A DNA stretch of 33,693 nucleotides from Oscillospiraceae bacterium (lineage in GTDB: Bacteria; Bacillota; Clostridia; Oscillospirales; Ruminococcaceae). The stretch is from contig JAQXHC010000003.1 in the NCBI GenBank assembly GCA_029007035.1, positions 1 through 33,693 of the forward strand, in the 5' to 3' direction. Position 1 is the first letter of the stretch. Each line of letters starts with the position of its first letter. Positions 13,200 to 21,768 of this stretch are shown here, piece by piece. Below the pieces are notes generated by a model, which saw only the letters and a program-made list of their open reading frames with translations, was not told where the DNA came from and did no database searches. Position numbers and translations under genes: made by a program.

Positions 13200-14969
13200 T
13201 CAGGCAAAAACTCTTTTCCGCATATAAATTAGGTCAATGCAGTTAACGATTCCGTCGCCGTCGTAGTCGCAGTTCACATCAGCGTTTGTTCCAAGAACCG
13301 CCTTTGCACAGAGAATAAGGTCTGCCGCACTGACAATACCGTCGTGATTGAAATCGCCCCTTTCGTAGACAGGCTCAGTTGTCGTCTCAGTAGATTCCGA
13401 TGTTGTCTCGGTAATAGAAGTACCGGTTTCTGTAACTGTTGACTCAGCGGAAGTTGTTGTCTGTATTTCGCCTGTCGAAGTCGTTGTTGCGGTTTCGGTC
13501 ACGTCAACTTCAGAGGAAGCCGCCGACGTTGTCTCTGTAACTGTTACATCGGTTATGGTCGTCTCCGTTTCGGTTATTGAAGTTACTGCCGGAGTCGTTT
13601 CCGTTTCAGTCACGGAGGTTTCTGCCGGAGTCGTTTCCGTTTCGGTCACGGAGATTTCTGACGAAGTCGTTTCCGTTTCAGTCACGATAGTTTCTGCCGT
13701 AGTTGTTTCCGTTTCGGTTATGGAAGTTTCTGACGGAATTGTTTCTGTCGCGACAGCGGTCGTTTCTGACACTGTAGTCTCCGGCTCGGTTTCTGTTACA
13801 AAGGTAATTTCAGAGGTAGTTGTCTCCGTTGATGTGGTTGTTGAAGTTGTGGTTTCCGATGCTGCAGTTGTAGTCACAGGCACTGATTGAGACGGCGAAT
13901 AGTCATCGGAAGCAAGCTCGGGATATGTAAAAATTGTTGAAAGATAATCCGGTTCTTCAGTGTGGTTCTTGAAGAAATTCGTACTGCCTTTGAGGAAATA
14001 CTGATACTTATAATCAACTCCGTAAGCGCCGTCGGTATCATCCCATGTAAGGTCGAGTCCGTACCAGTTGCCGTCCTCCATTTTAACATAGTTCCACATA
14101 TGGGCAGTATTATCCTCGGCATCGTAATTGCCAAATACAAGCACACAAGGAATATCAAGTCTGTCACAAATAAGCTTGAATCCCTCGGAATAGCCCTCGC
14201 ACACGACTCCCGGTTCGATAAGCGCTCCAAGAGCAGAACTCATGAATTTAGCGGTTTCATCATAATAAGTGAAAAGCGATATGGCATCATGAATACTTTT
14301 TAGCTGTTCATAGCGTGTATCGCCCTGAACATTAAAATCAGCCACAGCATTTTCAAGCTTTGTTTTATACTCCATAGCCTCATCAATATCGGCAAATGCA
14401 GAATCAAGTGCAGGCGCAAACTTTATTTCCTTAATTGTAACGATGTATGTTCCGGTAAGTCTGTTCTGCCTGTAGGAAGCGCTGTTAACCCCGAACATAA
14501 TTCCCGACATATCAAGCCAGAATATTTCAGGCTTGTCGAACATCAGGCTGTCCACACCCGATTTGCAGCAGGAAAGAAGCGTATTATTGAATGTTTCCTG
14601 ATCCTCTTCGGTATAAGACGACGTACCCGGCAGCGATGAGAGTGTTACCTCCACTGATTCGGGGAGCACAACGATCTCCTCTTCCAGTGACGGAGTAACC
14701 CAGCTGCTGAGAGTATCATAAACTGCCGCATTGTTATTGTTGAGAAAATCACGGTAATTATATGCCCCTGCTGAGCTGTTGGACAGAACCGACGGCATTC
14801 CGGTGCTGAAATTCAAGTATTCCTCTCCGCCGGTACAAAGCTCACCGACCTCTCCAAGCTCCCCGATTTCGGTGTTAAGAGCTTCGGCAAAACCATTAAG
14901 AGACATACCGCCTGAAAGGCAGGCAGCTGAAACTGCCAGTGCAATCAATGACGAAACGAACTTTTTCAT
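13200..14969 (-). CDS. Secreted transglutaminase-like protein with dockerin
   Basis: A 589-residue secreted protein. Residues 1-29 are a signal peptide (MKKFVSSLIALAVSAACLSG). A transglutaminase-like cysteine domain follows with VCEGYS, AHMWNYV and DLTWDD carrying the Cys-His-Asp triad (about residues 250-310). Residues 365-525 are a Thr/Glu-rich linker of repeated TETETT and PAETSVTE units. The end (about 535-589) is a type I dockerin with two calcium loops, DFNHDGIVSAADL and DYDGDGIVNCIDL. The dockerin implies attachment to a cohesin on a cellulosome or cell-surface scaffold. The domain could be a peptidase or a cross-linker; substrate unknown. It has a GGAGG ribosome site and a strong own promoter. 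Confidence 0.92.
   Translation of the reverse strand: MKKFVSSLIALAVSAACLSGGMSLNGFAEALNTEIGELGEVGELCTGGEEYLNFSTGMPSVLSNSSAGAYNYRDFLNNNNAAVYDTLSSWVTPSLEEEIVVLPESVEVTLSSLPGTSSYTEEDQETFNNTLLSCCKSGVDSLMFDKPEIFWLDMSGIMFGVNSASYRQNRLTGTYIVTIKEIKFAPALDSAFADIDEAMEYKTKLENAVADFNVQGDTRYEQLKSIHDAISLFTYYDETAKFMSSALGALIEPGVVCEGYSEGFKLICDRLDIPCVLVFGNYDAEDNTAHMWNYVKMEDGNWYGLDLTWDDTDGAYGVDYKYQYFLKGSTNFFKNHTEEPDYLSTIFTYPELASDDYSPSQSVPVTTTAASETTTSTTTSTETTTSEITFVTETEPETTVSETTAVATETIPSETSITETETTTAETIVTETETTSSEISVTETETTPAETSVTETETTPAVTSITETETTITDVTVTETTSAASSEVDVTETATTTSTGEIQTTTSAESTVTETGTSITETTSESTETTTEPVYERGDFNHDGIVSAADLILCAKAVLGTNADVNCDYDGDGIVNCIDLIYMRKRVFA
13381..13880 (-). repeat. Thr-rich linker coded by degenerate tandem repeats
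   Basis: The DNA coding the dockerin linker is a run of related short units, clearest at 13585-13735, each coding a Thr/Glu/Ser-rich segment such as PAETSVTETETT. Repeat number is likely to vary between strains by slippage. Confidence 0.75.
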
Positions 14970-15144
14970 AATGATTCCTCCTATCCGAAAAATCAGCTAC
15001 CACAGACATAGTAATAGAAAACATCTTCATCATATCATTCCGATATGGCTGCGATACAAAAAATACATTTTACATATAGAAAAATACGGGGTATAATAAA
15101 ACAGCAAAAAGAATAAAAATCTGCGTTTTCCTCTTCTGATTTTT

Positions 15145-15173
15145 ATTATATACATACATCCGGCAAATGTCAA
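15145..15173 (-). promoter_or_regulatory. Strong sigma-A promoter of the dockerin gene
   Basis: Perfect TTGACA (15173-15168) and TATAAT (15150-15145) with a 17-bp spacer on the minus strand, leaving an untranslated leader of about 170 bases. Confidence 0.8.
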
Positions 15174-15240
15174 TATACATATAGTAATTTCGTGATTTTG
15201 CGCAATTCTACGCCAGATAAATGTGTAATTTGCCACCCGG

Positions 15241-15280
15241 TTTTAAGGTTGTTTTAAGACAATTTTAAGATTGTTTAAAC
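15241..15280. repeat. Four 11-bp-phased TTTTAAG boxes
   Basis: TTTTAAG begins at 15241, 15252 and 15263, and a fourth variant, TTTAAAC, begins at 15274, so the period is exactly 11 bp. Direct repeats with this phasing are typical binding sites of OmpR/PhoB-type response regulators. They lie between the two divergent promoters. Confidence 0.55.
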
Positions 15281-15370
15281 AATCAGTAAATTATGCGTTA
15301 ATTGCAGTGATTGTGAGAAAAATGTCAAAAAACGTCTCTTTCAAGTCCTCATATTTGTTATTATGACTCT

Positions 15371-15399
15371 TGAAATAGTGCGTGATATATGATATAATT
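15371..15399 (+). promoter_or_regulatory. Aminotransferase promoter
   Basis: TTGAAA (15371-15376) and TATAAT (15394-15399), 17-bp spacer with a TGA just before the -10. Transcription would start near 15406, which rules out the ATG at 15407 as a leadered start and favours 15443. Confidence 0.75.
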
Positions 15400-15442
15400 T
15401 TAATATATGCGATTTTATAATTTGAAAGGTGAGGTTCTGAAA

Positions 15443-16720
15443 ATGGAATTAGTTCAGATGAATAAACAGCAGCTTTCCGCCTTTAAAGACGGCGCGCAGG
15501 CTCAGTATGACGATTTTAAGGCTCTCGGGCTTAAACTTGATATGTCCAGAGGCAAGCCCTGCACCGAACAGCTTGACCTCAGCTTTGAAATGCTCGACTG
15601 TCTTAATGACAAAGAGGATTTCATCTGTTCAAATGGTCTCGACTGCCGCAATTACGGTATGCTCGACGGAATTCCCGAGGCTAAGGAACTTTTCGCTCCG
15701 ATGATCGGTGTTAATACCGACGAGATTATCATTTTCGGAAACTCCAGCCTTAATTCGATGTTCTGGACGGTTCAGACCGCCTATACTCACGGAATCCTCG
15801 GTGAAAAGCCCTGGAAGGACTACGATAGCGTAAAGTTCCTCTGTCCTGTCCCCGGATATGACAGACATTTCAAGGTAACCGAATTCTTCGGCATTGAGAT
15901 GATCAACATCCCCATGACCGAGAGCGGTCCCGATATGGACATGATCGAAAAGCTTGTTTCAGAAGATGAAACAGTAAAGGGTATATGGTGTGTTCCACAG
16001 TATTCCAACCCCGACGGCATCTCCTACAGTGACGAAACAGTTAAGCGTTTCGCGGGATTAAAGCCAAAAGCCAAGGATTTCCGTATTTTCTGGGACAATG
16101 CCTACTGCATTCATCATCTTACTGATAACCCGAAATATATCCTCAATATCCTCGATGAAGCTAAAAAACTCGGAAACGAAGATATTGTCTATATTTACGG
16201 CTCAACCTCGAAAATCACTTTCCCCGGCGCAGGTGTTGCGGTTATGGGTGCAAGCAAAAGAAACATTGACAGCCTTAAAGAATTCCTCGGAATCAGCATA
16301 ATCAGCTACGATAAACTCAATCAGCTCCGTCATGTCAAGTATTTCGGCGATTTCAACGGAATGCTCAGCCATATGAACAGCCACAAGGCTATCCTTGCGC
16401 CAAAATTCGACGCGGTTATCGAAATGCTCGACAAGGAAATAGCTCCCCTCGGAATCGGCTCATGGGTTAAACCCGACGGCGGCTACTTCATCTCTTTCAA
16501 CTCCTTAAACGGCTGTGCGAAAAGAATCGTTCAGCTCTGCAAAGAAGCAGGCGTCGTCCTCACAGGCGCGGGAGCAACATTCCCATACGGCAAAGACCCC
16601 GATGACAGAAATATCCGTCTTGCTCCCACTTATCCCACGATTGATGAGCTGAAAAAGGCTATGGAGCTTTTTGTGATATGCGTTAAGCTTGCATCTGCAG
16701 AAAAATTGCTTGCTGAATAA
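15443..16720 (+). CDS. PLP-dependent aminotransferase, aspartate-type (MocR-like fold)
   Basis: A 425-residue cytoplasmic class I aminotransferase of the MocR-related group without an HTH domain. Such enzymes are annotated as aspartate aminotransferases, exchanging amino groups between aspartate and 2-oxoglutarate. Visible marks are KLDMSRGKP, NYGMLDGIPEAKELFA, FGNSSLNSMFW, PQYSNPDGISY, FWDNAYCIHHL, and the PLP-lysine segment GSTSKITFPGAG. The C-terminal GGYFISFN and NIRLAPTYPT blocks are also typical. The ATG at 15443 is preferred for the AAGGTGAGG site and the promoter position. A terminator follows, so it is a single-gene unit. Exact amino-acid preference is not visible. Confidence 0.9.
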   Translation: MELVQMNKQQLSAFKDGAQAQYDDFKALGLKLDMSRGKPCTEQLDLSFEMLDCLNDKEDFICSNGLDCRNYGMLDGIPEAKELFAPMIGVNTDEIIIFGNSSLNSMFWTVQTAYTHGILGEKPWKDYDSVKFLCPVPGYDRHFKVTEFFGIEMINIPMTESGPDMDMIEKLVSEDETVKGIWCVPQYSNPDGISYSDETVKRFAGLKPKAKDFRIFWDNAYCIHHLTDNPKYILNILDEAKKLGNEDIVYIYGSTSKITFPGAGVAVMGASKRNIDSLKEFLGISIISYDKLNQLRHVKYFGDFNGMLSHMNSHKAILAPKFDAVIEMLDKEIAPLGIGSWVKPDGGYFISFNSLNGCAKRIVQLCKEAGVVLTGAGATFPYGKDPDDRNIRLAPTYPTIDELKKAMELFVICVKLASAEKLLAE

Positions 16721-16741
16721 TTGTACAGCATAAAAGCACAG

Positions 16742-16766
16742 GGCGGTCAATGACCGCCTTTAATTA
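16742..16766 (+). terminator. Terminator of the aminotransferase gene
   Basis: A perfect 8-bp GC-rich stem (GGCGGTCA with TGACCGCC, one-base loop) followed by TTTAATT. Confidence 0.75.
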
Positions 16767-16817
16767 TGCAATACGACGTATATAACGTCGATACAAATGT
16801 AAATTTCACAAGAAACG

Positions 16818-16857
16818 AAAATCCGCTTTTGATACATTGCATCAAAAGCGGATTTTT
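16818..16857. terminator. Bidirectional terminator before the APVLDD-repeat gene end
   Basis: A perfect 16-bp stem (AAAATCCGCTTTTGAT, 7-base loop, then its complement) with T runs on both sides. It closes the purA/APVLDD operon and backs up the aminotransferase terminator. Confidence 0.85.
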
Positions 16858-16903
16858 AAAGCAATACCTCAGCACAGTACTCGCCTATCCTACGGCGAAC
16901 TGC

Positions 16904-18031
16904 TTAATGGTCGAATTCCTTTTTAGGCTTTTTGTAGAACATTCCGACATTTTCACTGGCAGACGGAACTACAAGAACAGAAATTGAGCCGATCAGAGCG
17001 CAGATGCAAAGAATCCACTTAACTGCTCCGCCGCTGATCTGCGGTAAAATCGCAAAAACTCCGATAACCTGTATTCCGCTGAAAATCAGGAAAAAGACCG
17101 AACAAAGCGATTTGAGTCCGCCGATACCGGTAATAAGACTCAGTGAGAGAAGTCCGCCGATCACAGCGACAATAAACGAATTATTCTCCAAAAACTGACA
17201 GAATTTATTGCCCTCATCCTTATATTCGATTCCTGCAAATCCGCCGGAATAGAGCAAATAGAACATAATCGCCGCTGCAATACCGATTACTGCAACAACA
17301 ATTACAGTAATAAAGCCTTTTTTCGCTGCCTCTTCCTCTCGTTCGGCTTTCAGCTCAAGCATCATTCGGAGGCTTTCCTTCTCGTCTTTCTGGTTGGAAA
17401 CGAGCTGCGAGGAAACAGCCTTTTTCTTTGCCTCTGCCTTGGTACGTTCAAGATCCTCGTCAACGAATTTCGGAACGTATTTTGCCGGTGCAGGCTCATC
17501 ATCAAGAACAGGAGCCGTGACCGGTGCAGCAGGCTGAGCTGTCTCCTTTTTCGGCGGCGGAACATAGCTGTCTTCATCGTCAAGAACGGGAGCTGTGACA
17601 GGCGCAGCAGGCTGAACCGTCTCTTTTTTCGGCGGCGGAACATAGCTGTCCTCATCATCAAGAACCGGAGCTGTGACAGGCGCATTCTGCGCTTCAAGCT
17701 GAGTCCTTCTCATATCGATAATCTGACGCTGCTTTTCAGCAGGAAGATTATCAAACATGGCGCGCTGCTCGGCGTTCAGCCCTGCAATTATTTCATCGTC
17801 TGTAATAATTGCAGGTTTCGATGCGGACTGATATGTATAATCGTTATCGTCCAGAACCGGAGCCGTAACATTTGTGGGAGCACCTTTCTTCTTAGTATCC
17901 TTTGGAATATAGGTGTCCATATCGTCAAGTACAGGAGCAGAAACTCCAGTAGGCCCGCTTTTCTTCTCAGTCGGTGCAGTATAGTCTATATCGTCGAGCA
18001 CTGGTGCGCCGAAATTTTTCTCATCATTCAT
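16904..18031 (-). CDS. Membrane protein with six APVLDD repeats
   Basis: A 375-residue protein of unknown function. The N-terminal half is disordered and holds the motif APVLDD six times (about residues 9, 32, 58, 120, 145 and 170); two of these lie in near-identical blocks with EDSYVPPPKKET. Between them is a short helical segment, LNAEQRAMFDNLPAEKQRQII. A charged coiled segment (about 190-235) precedes four hydrophobic helices (about 241-262, 290-310, 312-332, 338-358) and a basic tail. The repeats look like short linear docking motifs presented to the cytoplasm. It starts 16 bases after purA with a GAGGTGA site, so it is co-transcribed with purA. No enzymatic motif is visible. Confidence 0.75.
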   Translation of the reverse strand: MNDEKNFGAPVLDDIDYTAPTEKKSGPTGVSAPVLDDMDTYIPKDTKKKGAPTNVTAPVLDDNDYTYQSASKPAIITDDEIIAGLNAEQRAMFDNLPAEKQRQIIDMRRTQLEAQNAPVTAPVLDDEDSYVPPPKKETVQPAAPVTAPVLDDEDSYVPPPKKETAQPAAPVTAPVLDDEPAPAKYVPKFVDEDLERTKAEAKKKAVSSQLVSNQKDEKESLRMMLELKAEREEEAAKKGFITVIVVAVIGIAAAIMFYLLYSGGFAGIEYKDEGNKFCQFLENNSFIVAVIGGLLSLSLITGIGGLKSLCSVFFLIFSGIQVIGVFAILPQISGGAVKWILCICALIGSISVLVVPSASENVGMFYKKPKKEFDH

Positions 18032-18047
18032 GGTCTCACCTCAAAGA

Positions 18048-19322
18048 TCATCTTTCAAGAATCTGACTTCTGTCGGGACCGATACCTACCATTCCGACGT
18101 GACAGCCAACAAGCTCCTCGAGACGCTCGATATACTTTCTGCAGTTTTCGGGAAGCTCCTCAAAGCTTGTGCATTTGGAGATATCCTCGCCGAAGCCCGG
18201 AAATTCCTCATAAACGGGAGTGCAGCCTGCAAGCTCCTCAAGAGTCGGGGGGAAGTTTTCGATAACAGTGCCGTCCGGCTTTTTGTATGCGACACACATT
18301 TTAAGTGTATCGATGCCCGAAAGAGTATCAAGCTTGTTAATTGCAAGACTGTCGAGTCCGTTGACTCTTACCGAATGACGGACGATAACCGCGTCAAACC
18401 AGCCTGTTCTTCTCGGCCTGCCTGTGGTAGTGCCGAACTCGCCGCCGACTGTTCTGATTTTATCGCCGATTTCATCGTCAAGCTCGGTGGGGAAAGGACC
18501 TTTGCCGACTCTTGTTGTGTAAGCCTTGGCAACTCCGACAATATTGGAGATCACCTTCGGTCCAACGCCTGTGCCTACGCATACGCCTGCGGAAAGGGGG
18601 TGTGACGATGTGACATATGGATATGTGCCGAAATCGATATCAAGCAGCGTTGCCTGTGCTCCCTCAAACATGATAGTTTTTCCCGCCTTGTCGGCATCGA
18701 AAGTGAGCACGGAAACATCGTCCATATACGGGAGCAGACGCTTGCCGTATCCGGTGTATTCGTCTGTAACAGCATCGAGGTCAAAAGGCTCTCCGCCGTA
18801 AACTTCGGTTATTATTTTATTTTTAAGATTGCCTGTTGATTTGATCTTGGCAGCAAGAACCTCCGGATGTACAAGGTCGTACAGTCTGATTCCGCAGCGT
18901 TCATATTTGTCCATATATGTAGGACCGATACCTCTTTTTGTAGTACCGATGTCGCTTCCGCCTCTGAAAGCCTCTGAAAGACCATCGAGGGCAATATGCC
19001 ACGGCATTACGATATGGGCACGGGGATCGATTCTGAGATTTGCAGTTGAGACTCCTCTTGCCTCCAGACTGTCAAGCTCGCCTATAAAGTCCTTGGGATC
19101 AAGAACGACTCCTGCGCCGATAAGGCAGAGGGTATCCGGATAGAGAATACCCGACGGAATAAGGTGAAGCTTATAAACCTCTCCGTTGTTTACAACGGTA
19201 TGACCGGCATTGTTTCCGCCCTGTGAACGGACAACAACATCTGCACGGGAAGCAAGGATATCGATGATCTTACCTTTGCCCTCGTCTCCCCACTGAGTTC
19301 CGACAACAATATTAGCAGGCAT
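18048..19322 (-). CDS. purA: Adenylosuccinate synthetase
   Basis: A 424-residue enzyme of AMP biosynthesis joining IMP and aspartate with GTP. The N-terminal VGTQWGDEGKGKI contains the catalytic Asp and Lys and the GTP loop, followed by RSQGGNNAGHTVV; TTKRGIGPTYMDK, EGAQATLLDIDFGTYPYVTSSH, TTTGRPRRTGWFD and NKLDTL are the other conserved blocks. Length matches the family. A GAGGAA ribosome site precedes the ATG, and a sigma-A promoter lies at 19383-19411. It leads an operon with the APVLDD-repeat membrane protein. No purine riboswitch-like structure was evident in the short leader. Confidence 0.97.
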   Translation of the reverse strand: MPANIVVGTQWGDEGKGKIIDILASRADVVVRSQGGNNAGHTVVNNGEVYKLHLIPSGILYPDTLCLIGAGVVLDPKDFIGELDSLEARGVSTANLRIDPRAHIVMPWHIALDGLSEAFRGGSDIGTTKRGIGPTYMDKYERCGIRLYDLVHPEVLAAKIKSTGNLKNKIITEVYGGEPFDLDAVTDEYTGYGKRLLPYMDDVSVLTFDADKAGKTIMFEGAQATLLDIDFGTYPYVTSSHPLSAGVCVGTGVGPKVISNIVGVAKAYTTRVGKGPFPTELDDEIGDKIRTVGGEFGTTTGRPRRTGWFDAVIVRHSVRVNGLDSLAINKLDTLSGIDTLKMCVAYKKPDGTVIENFPPTLEELAGCTPVYEEFPGFGEDISKCTSFEELPENCRKYIERLEELVGCHVGMVGIGPDRSQILER

Positions 19323-19382
19323 TATAGTTCCTCTTTTCGTTAAAAATATTAAAATGCGTACAAATGCACACGCTTACGATTT

Positions 19383-19411
19383 ATTATATCAGATAAACCC
19401 ATTAATTTCAA
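19383..19411 (-). promoter_or_regulatory. purA promoter
   Basis: TTGAAA (19411-19406) and TATAAT (19388-19383) with a 17-bp spacer on the minus strand, about 60 bp before the purA ATG. Confidence 0.75.
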
Positions 19412-19565
19412 GAGGTAACTGCAAAAAATTTGATATCCAGTCAAATTCGTTCTTTCTGATTTGATTATGACTGCCGCAGCTTATAAATAATCACAAAAAA
19501 ACGAACGTGAATTTGTTATAATATGACAAAAAAGCAAAATTATATCTTTGATTTGAATAATTGTA

Positions 19566-19594
19566 TTGAAATTTTTTCTGTAATATGCTACAAT
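19566..19594 (+). promoter_or_regulatory. scfA promoter
   Basis: TTGAAA (19566-19571) and TACAAT (19589-19594) with a 17-bp spacer, about 45 bp before the scfA ATG. Confidence 0.7.
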
Positions 19595-19644
19595 TAGTTC
19601 AAAGACACGGCATTGTGCCGAAATTCTTTACGGAGGTAAATATC

Positions 19645-19782
19645 ATGAAACACATCAAGACTATGAATAAGGCTAATCTTAAAGAGTCTGCTCAGAAAGG
19701 CGGCTGCGGAAAGTGTCAGGCTTCATGCCAGTCTGCCTGCAAGACTTCATGCACTGTTGCAAACCAGAAGTGCGAAAGATAA
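19645..19782 (+). CDS. scfA: SCIFF peptide precursor (six cysteines in forty-five)
   Basis: A 45-residue peptide beginning MKHIKTMNKANLKESAQKG, then six cysteines in CGKCQASCQSACKTSC and the final KCER. This is the SCIFF precursor, a ranthipeptide-type RiPP nearly universal in Clostridia whose cysteines are joined to other residues by thioether bonds. The open frame extends upstream, but the ATG at 19645 has a GGAGG site 8 bases before it and matches the family length. A terminator at 19803 lies between it and the following genes, which would allow much more peptide than maturase to be made. The maturase scfB is at 21769, two genes on. Confidence 0.95.
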   Translation: MKHIKTMNKANLKESAQKGGCGKCQASCQSACKTSCTVANQKCER

Positions 19783-19802
19783 GGCTGTAAGTCTATTCAA
19801 AC

Positions 19803-19831
19803 GGCAGCATTTTTATGCTGCCTTATTTTTT
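19803..19831 (+). terminator. Attenuating terminator after scfA
   Basis: A perfect 8-bp stem (GGCAGCAT with ATGCTGCC, 4-base loop) followed by TTATTTTTTG. It probably lets only part of the transcripts reach the TIR gene, scfB and tmk, since no other clear promoter was found in between. Confidence 0.8.
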
Positions 19832-19903
19832 GTTCAAAACCACACGCTCAGCTGTGTGGTAAATGAAAAAATATAAAAAGAGGATTGCGAAAGAGGTGAA
19901 ACT

Positions 19904-21766
19904 ATGCCTGTTTTTCACTGCAAAATGTGCGGAGGCAATCTCGAAGTTACCGAGGGAATGAAAATCTGTAAATGCAGCTACTGCGACAGCTTTCAGACTG
20001 TCCCCGACATAAGCAGCGAACGTAAAAGAGCGCTTTTTACAAAAGCTCACAATTTGCGCTTCGCCTGCGAATTTGACAAAGCCGAATCCGTATATGATCT
20101 GATTTGCACCGACTTTCCCGATGAAGCCGAGGCTTACTGGGGAAAGGTTCTCTGCCGCTATGGAATTGAATACGTCGATGATCCTAAAACAGGCAGAAAG
20201 ATCCCGACCTGTCACCGAACGAGCTTTAATTCCGTCCTTAACGATGCAGATTTCCGTTTGACACTTGAAAACTCCGACAGCCAGCTTCAGAGCATTTATT
20301 CAGCCGAAGCCGAAATCATTGATAAAATCCGCGAAAATATCCTTGCCATTGCGTCAAAGGAACAGCCCTTCGATGTGTTTATCTGCTACAAGGAGACAGA
20401 CAGCTCCGGTAACCGCACCGAAGACAGCGAAATAGGCGAAAGAATCTATACTGAACTTACAAAACGCGGATTAAAGGTGTTCTTTTCCCGTGAGACGCTC
20501 CGCGACAAGCTTGGGGTAGAGTTTGAACCGTACATATTCTCCGCGATAAATACGTCACCGATTATGATCAGTATCGGCACAAAACCCGAATATTTCGATG
20601 CAACATGGGTTCGGAATGAATGGAGCCGATTCATCGGTTTCATGAAGCGCGACAATGATAAGCTGCTGATTCCGTGCTACAGGAATATGATAATCGGTCA
20701 GATGCCCGAACAATTCCATGGATTTCAGGCTCTGAATCTCGGTGAAAGCGATTCGATCGAACGGATAGTCAAGACTGTAACGGACTACAAATCGGCTCGG
20801 AACGAGTCGAAAATGAAGTTCAACTCCGTTTTCAGCCAGTACGAAACGCGTCTCAGAAGCGAACGCAGCCGCCTTATTTCCCTCGACAGAGAAATGGCAA
20901 AGCGATGCTCCGACGAAAAAAAGCAGGCAAAGGATAAATTCAGGAAACAGCAATTTCCCGTTTTGGCATTCTTTGTGCTATGGTTTTTTCTTGCTTCAAT
21001 GACGCTGCCCTTAACGCTGCTGTCGGAAGATATTTCAATGTCAATGATTTTCTGGGTAATCGCATGGGTTCTTCCGCCGTCGATTGCAGTCCCGGTTCGG
21101 TACAAGCGCAATAAAAAGGCGTATGCGGAGCTTCATGACAAGCTTTATTTCGATGAATCCGCAGGCTCATACGAACTTGGAATATCCGAAAAGGCACGCA
21201 GAAAATATGAATTTTTAAACGCAAAAAAAATGTACAGGCAAGATAAGTTTCCCACTGCCATGCTTGTAACCTGCTGTTCAATTTCAGGAGTCATGCTCGG
21301 TAGTATTCTTGCGACTGCTTACAATGGGAATTTTATATTCTTTATAACCCTTATGGCATGTATTTTCATTCCGCTCGCTGCACTTTCGCCGCTGATAATA
21401 AAGATTAACCGAAGTGCAAAAGCTGTGTATAAAAAACGAATTTCTGTTGACTGCACGGAGATCGGCCTTGACCGAAAAACAATTGATCAGATTTACCTGA
21501 AAGAAAAGGCGGCTCTTCCTCTTGTGATACTGGCAGCCTTTGTGATTTGGAGTATACTCAGCAATGTTATCGGGATTGTTGCAACAGCAACTGACTTTAC
21601 GCTGATCACGGACAATATGGCAGCAGAGATTCTGCTGAGTGCGGTTTTAACGGTGGGAGTAATAATACCAATTACTCTCAAAAAGAACCGCACAGCGTAC
21701 GAAAATTATCTGCTGAGACTCGGAGAAGCTCACGATGCAGAAAAAATAACCGAAAGGATTGACTAA
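19904..21766 (+). CDS. TIR-domain membrane protein with zinc ribbon
   Basis: A 620-residue protein. Residues 6-27 are a zinc ribbon (CxxC pairs at 6/9 and 24/27), then a helical tetratricopeptide-like region with YWGKVLCRYGIEYVDDPKTG, and a TIR domain at about 156-290 (FDVFICYKETD, FFSRETL, GVEFEPYIFSAI, WVRNEWSRF). A Glu in FEPYI is placed like the catalytic Glu of NADase TIR domains. The rest has three pairs of hydrophobic helices (about 350-620) separated by charged linkers. Relatives with this zinc-ribbon/TIR layout are common in gut Firmicutes and of unknown role. AGAGGTGA precedes the ATG; the stop is two bases before scfB. Immunity or signalling through NAD cleavage is possible, not shown. 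Confidence 0.88.
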   Translation: MPVFHCKMCGGNLEVTEGMKICKCSYCDSFQTVPDISSERKRALFTKAHNLRFACEFDKAESVYDLICTDFPDEAEAYWGKVLCRYGIEYVDDPKTGRKIPTCHRTSFNSVLNDADFRLTLENSDSQLQSIYSAEAEIIDKIRENILAIASKEQPFDVFICYKETDSSGNRTEDSEIGERIYTELTKRGLKVFFSRETLRDKLGVEFEPYIFSAINTSPIMISIGTKPEYFDATWVRNEWSRFIGFMKRDNDKLLIPCYRNMIIGQMPEQFHGFQALNLGESDSIERIVKTVTDYKSARNESKMKFNSVFSQYETRLRSERSRLISLDREMAKRCSDEKKQAKDKFRKQQFPVLAFFVLWFFLASMTLPLTLLSEDISMSMIFWVIAWVLPPSIAVPVRYKRNKKAYAELHDKLYFDESAGSYELGISEKARRKYEFLNAKKMYRQDKFPTAMLVTCCSISGVMLGSILATAYNGNFIFFITLMACIFIPLAALSPLIIKINRSAKAVYKKRISVDCTEIGLDRKTIDQIYLKEKAALPLVILAAFVIWSILSNVIGIVATATDFTLITDNMAAEILLSAVLTVGVIIPITLKKNRTAYENYLLRLGEAHDAEKITERID

Positions 21767-21768
21767 AT

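Larger units (their letters stand above)
14970..15442. other. Divergent intergenic region of dockerin and aminotransferase genes
   Basis: No gene seen. It carries two divergent sigma-A promoters (minus 15145-15173, plus 15371-15399), a leader of about 170 bases before the dockerin gene, and the 11-bp-phased TTTTAAG repeats at 15241-15280. Confidence 0.6.
19323..19644. other. Divergent intergenic region of purA and scfA
   Basis: No gene seen. It contains the divergent purA and scfA promoters and an extra TATAAT at about 19515-19520 on the plus strand that may be a second scfA promoter. Confidence 0.5.

Noticed and set aside
13555..13890. Plus-strand frame coding a Val/Ser-rich repetitive protein
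   Set aside because: It is the antisense of the Thr-rich linker of the dockerin gene; no ribosome site and the composition is a mirror of the repeats.
19323..19382. Purine riboswitch before purA
   Set aside because: The leader after the promoter is only about 50 bases and no conserved aptamer-like pairing was seen.
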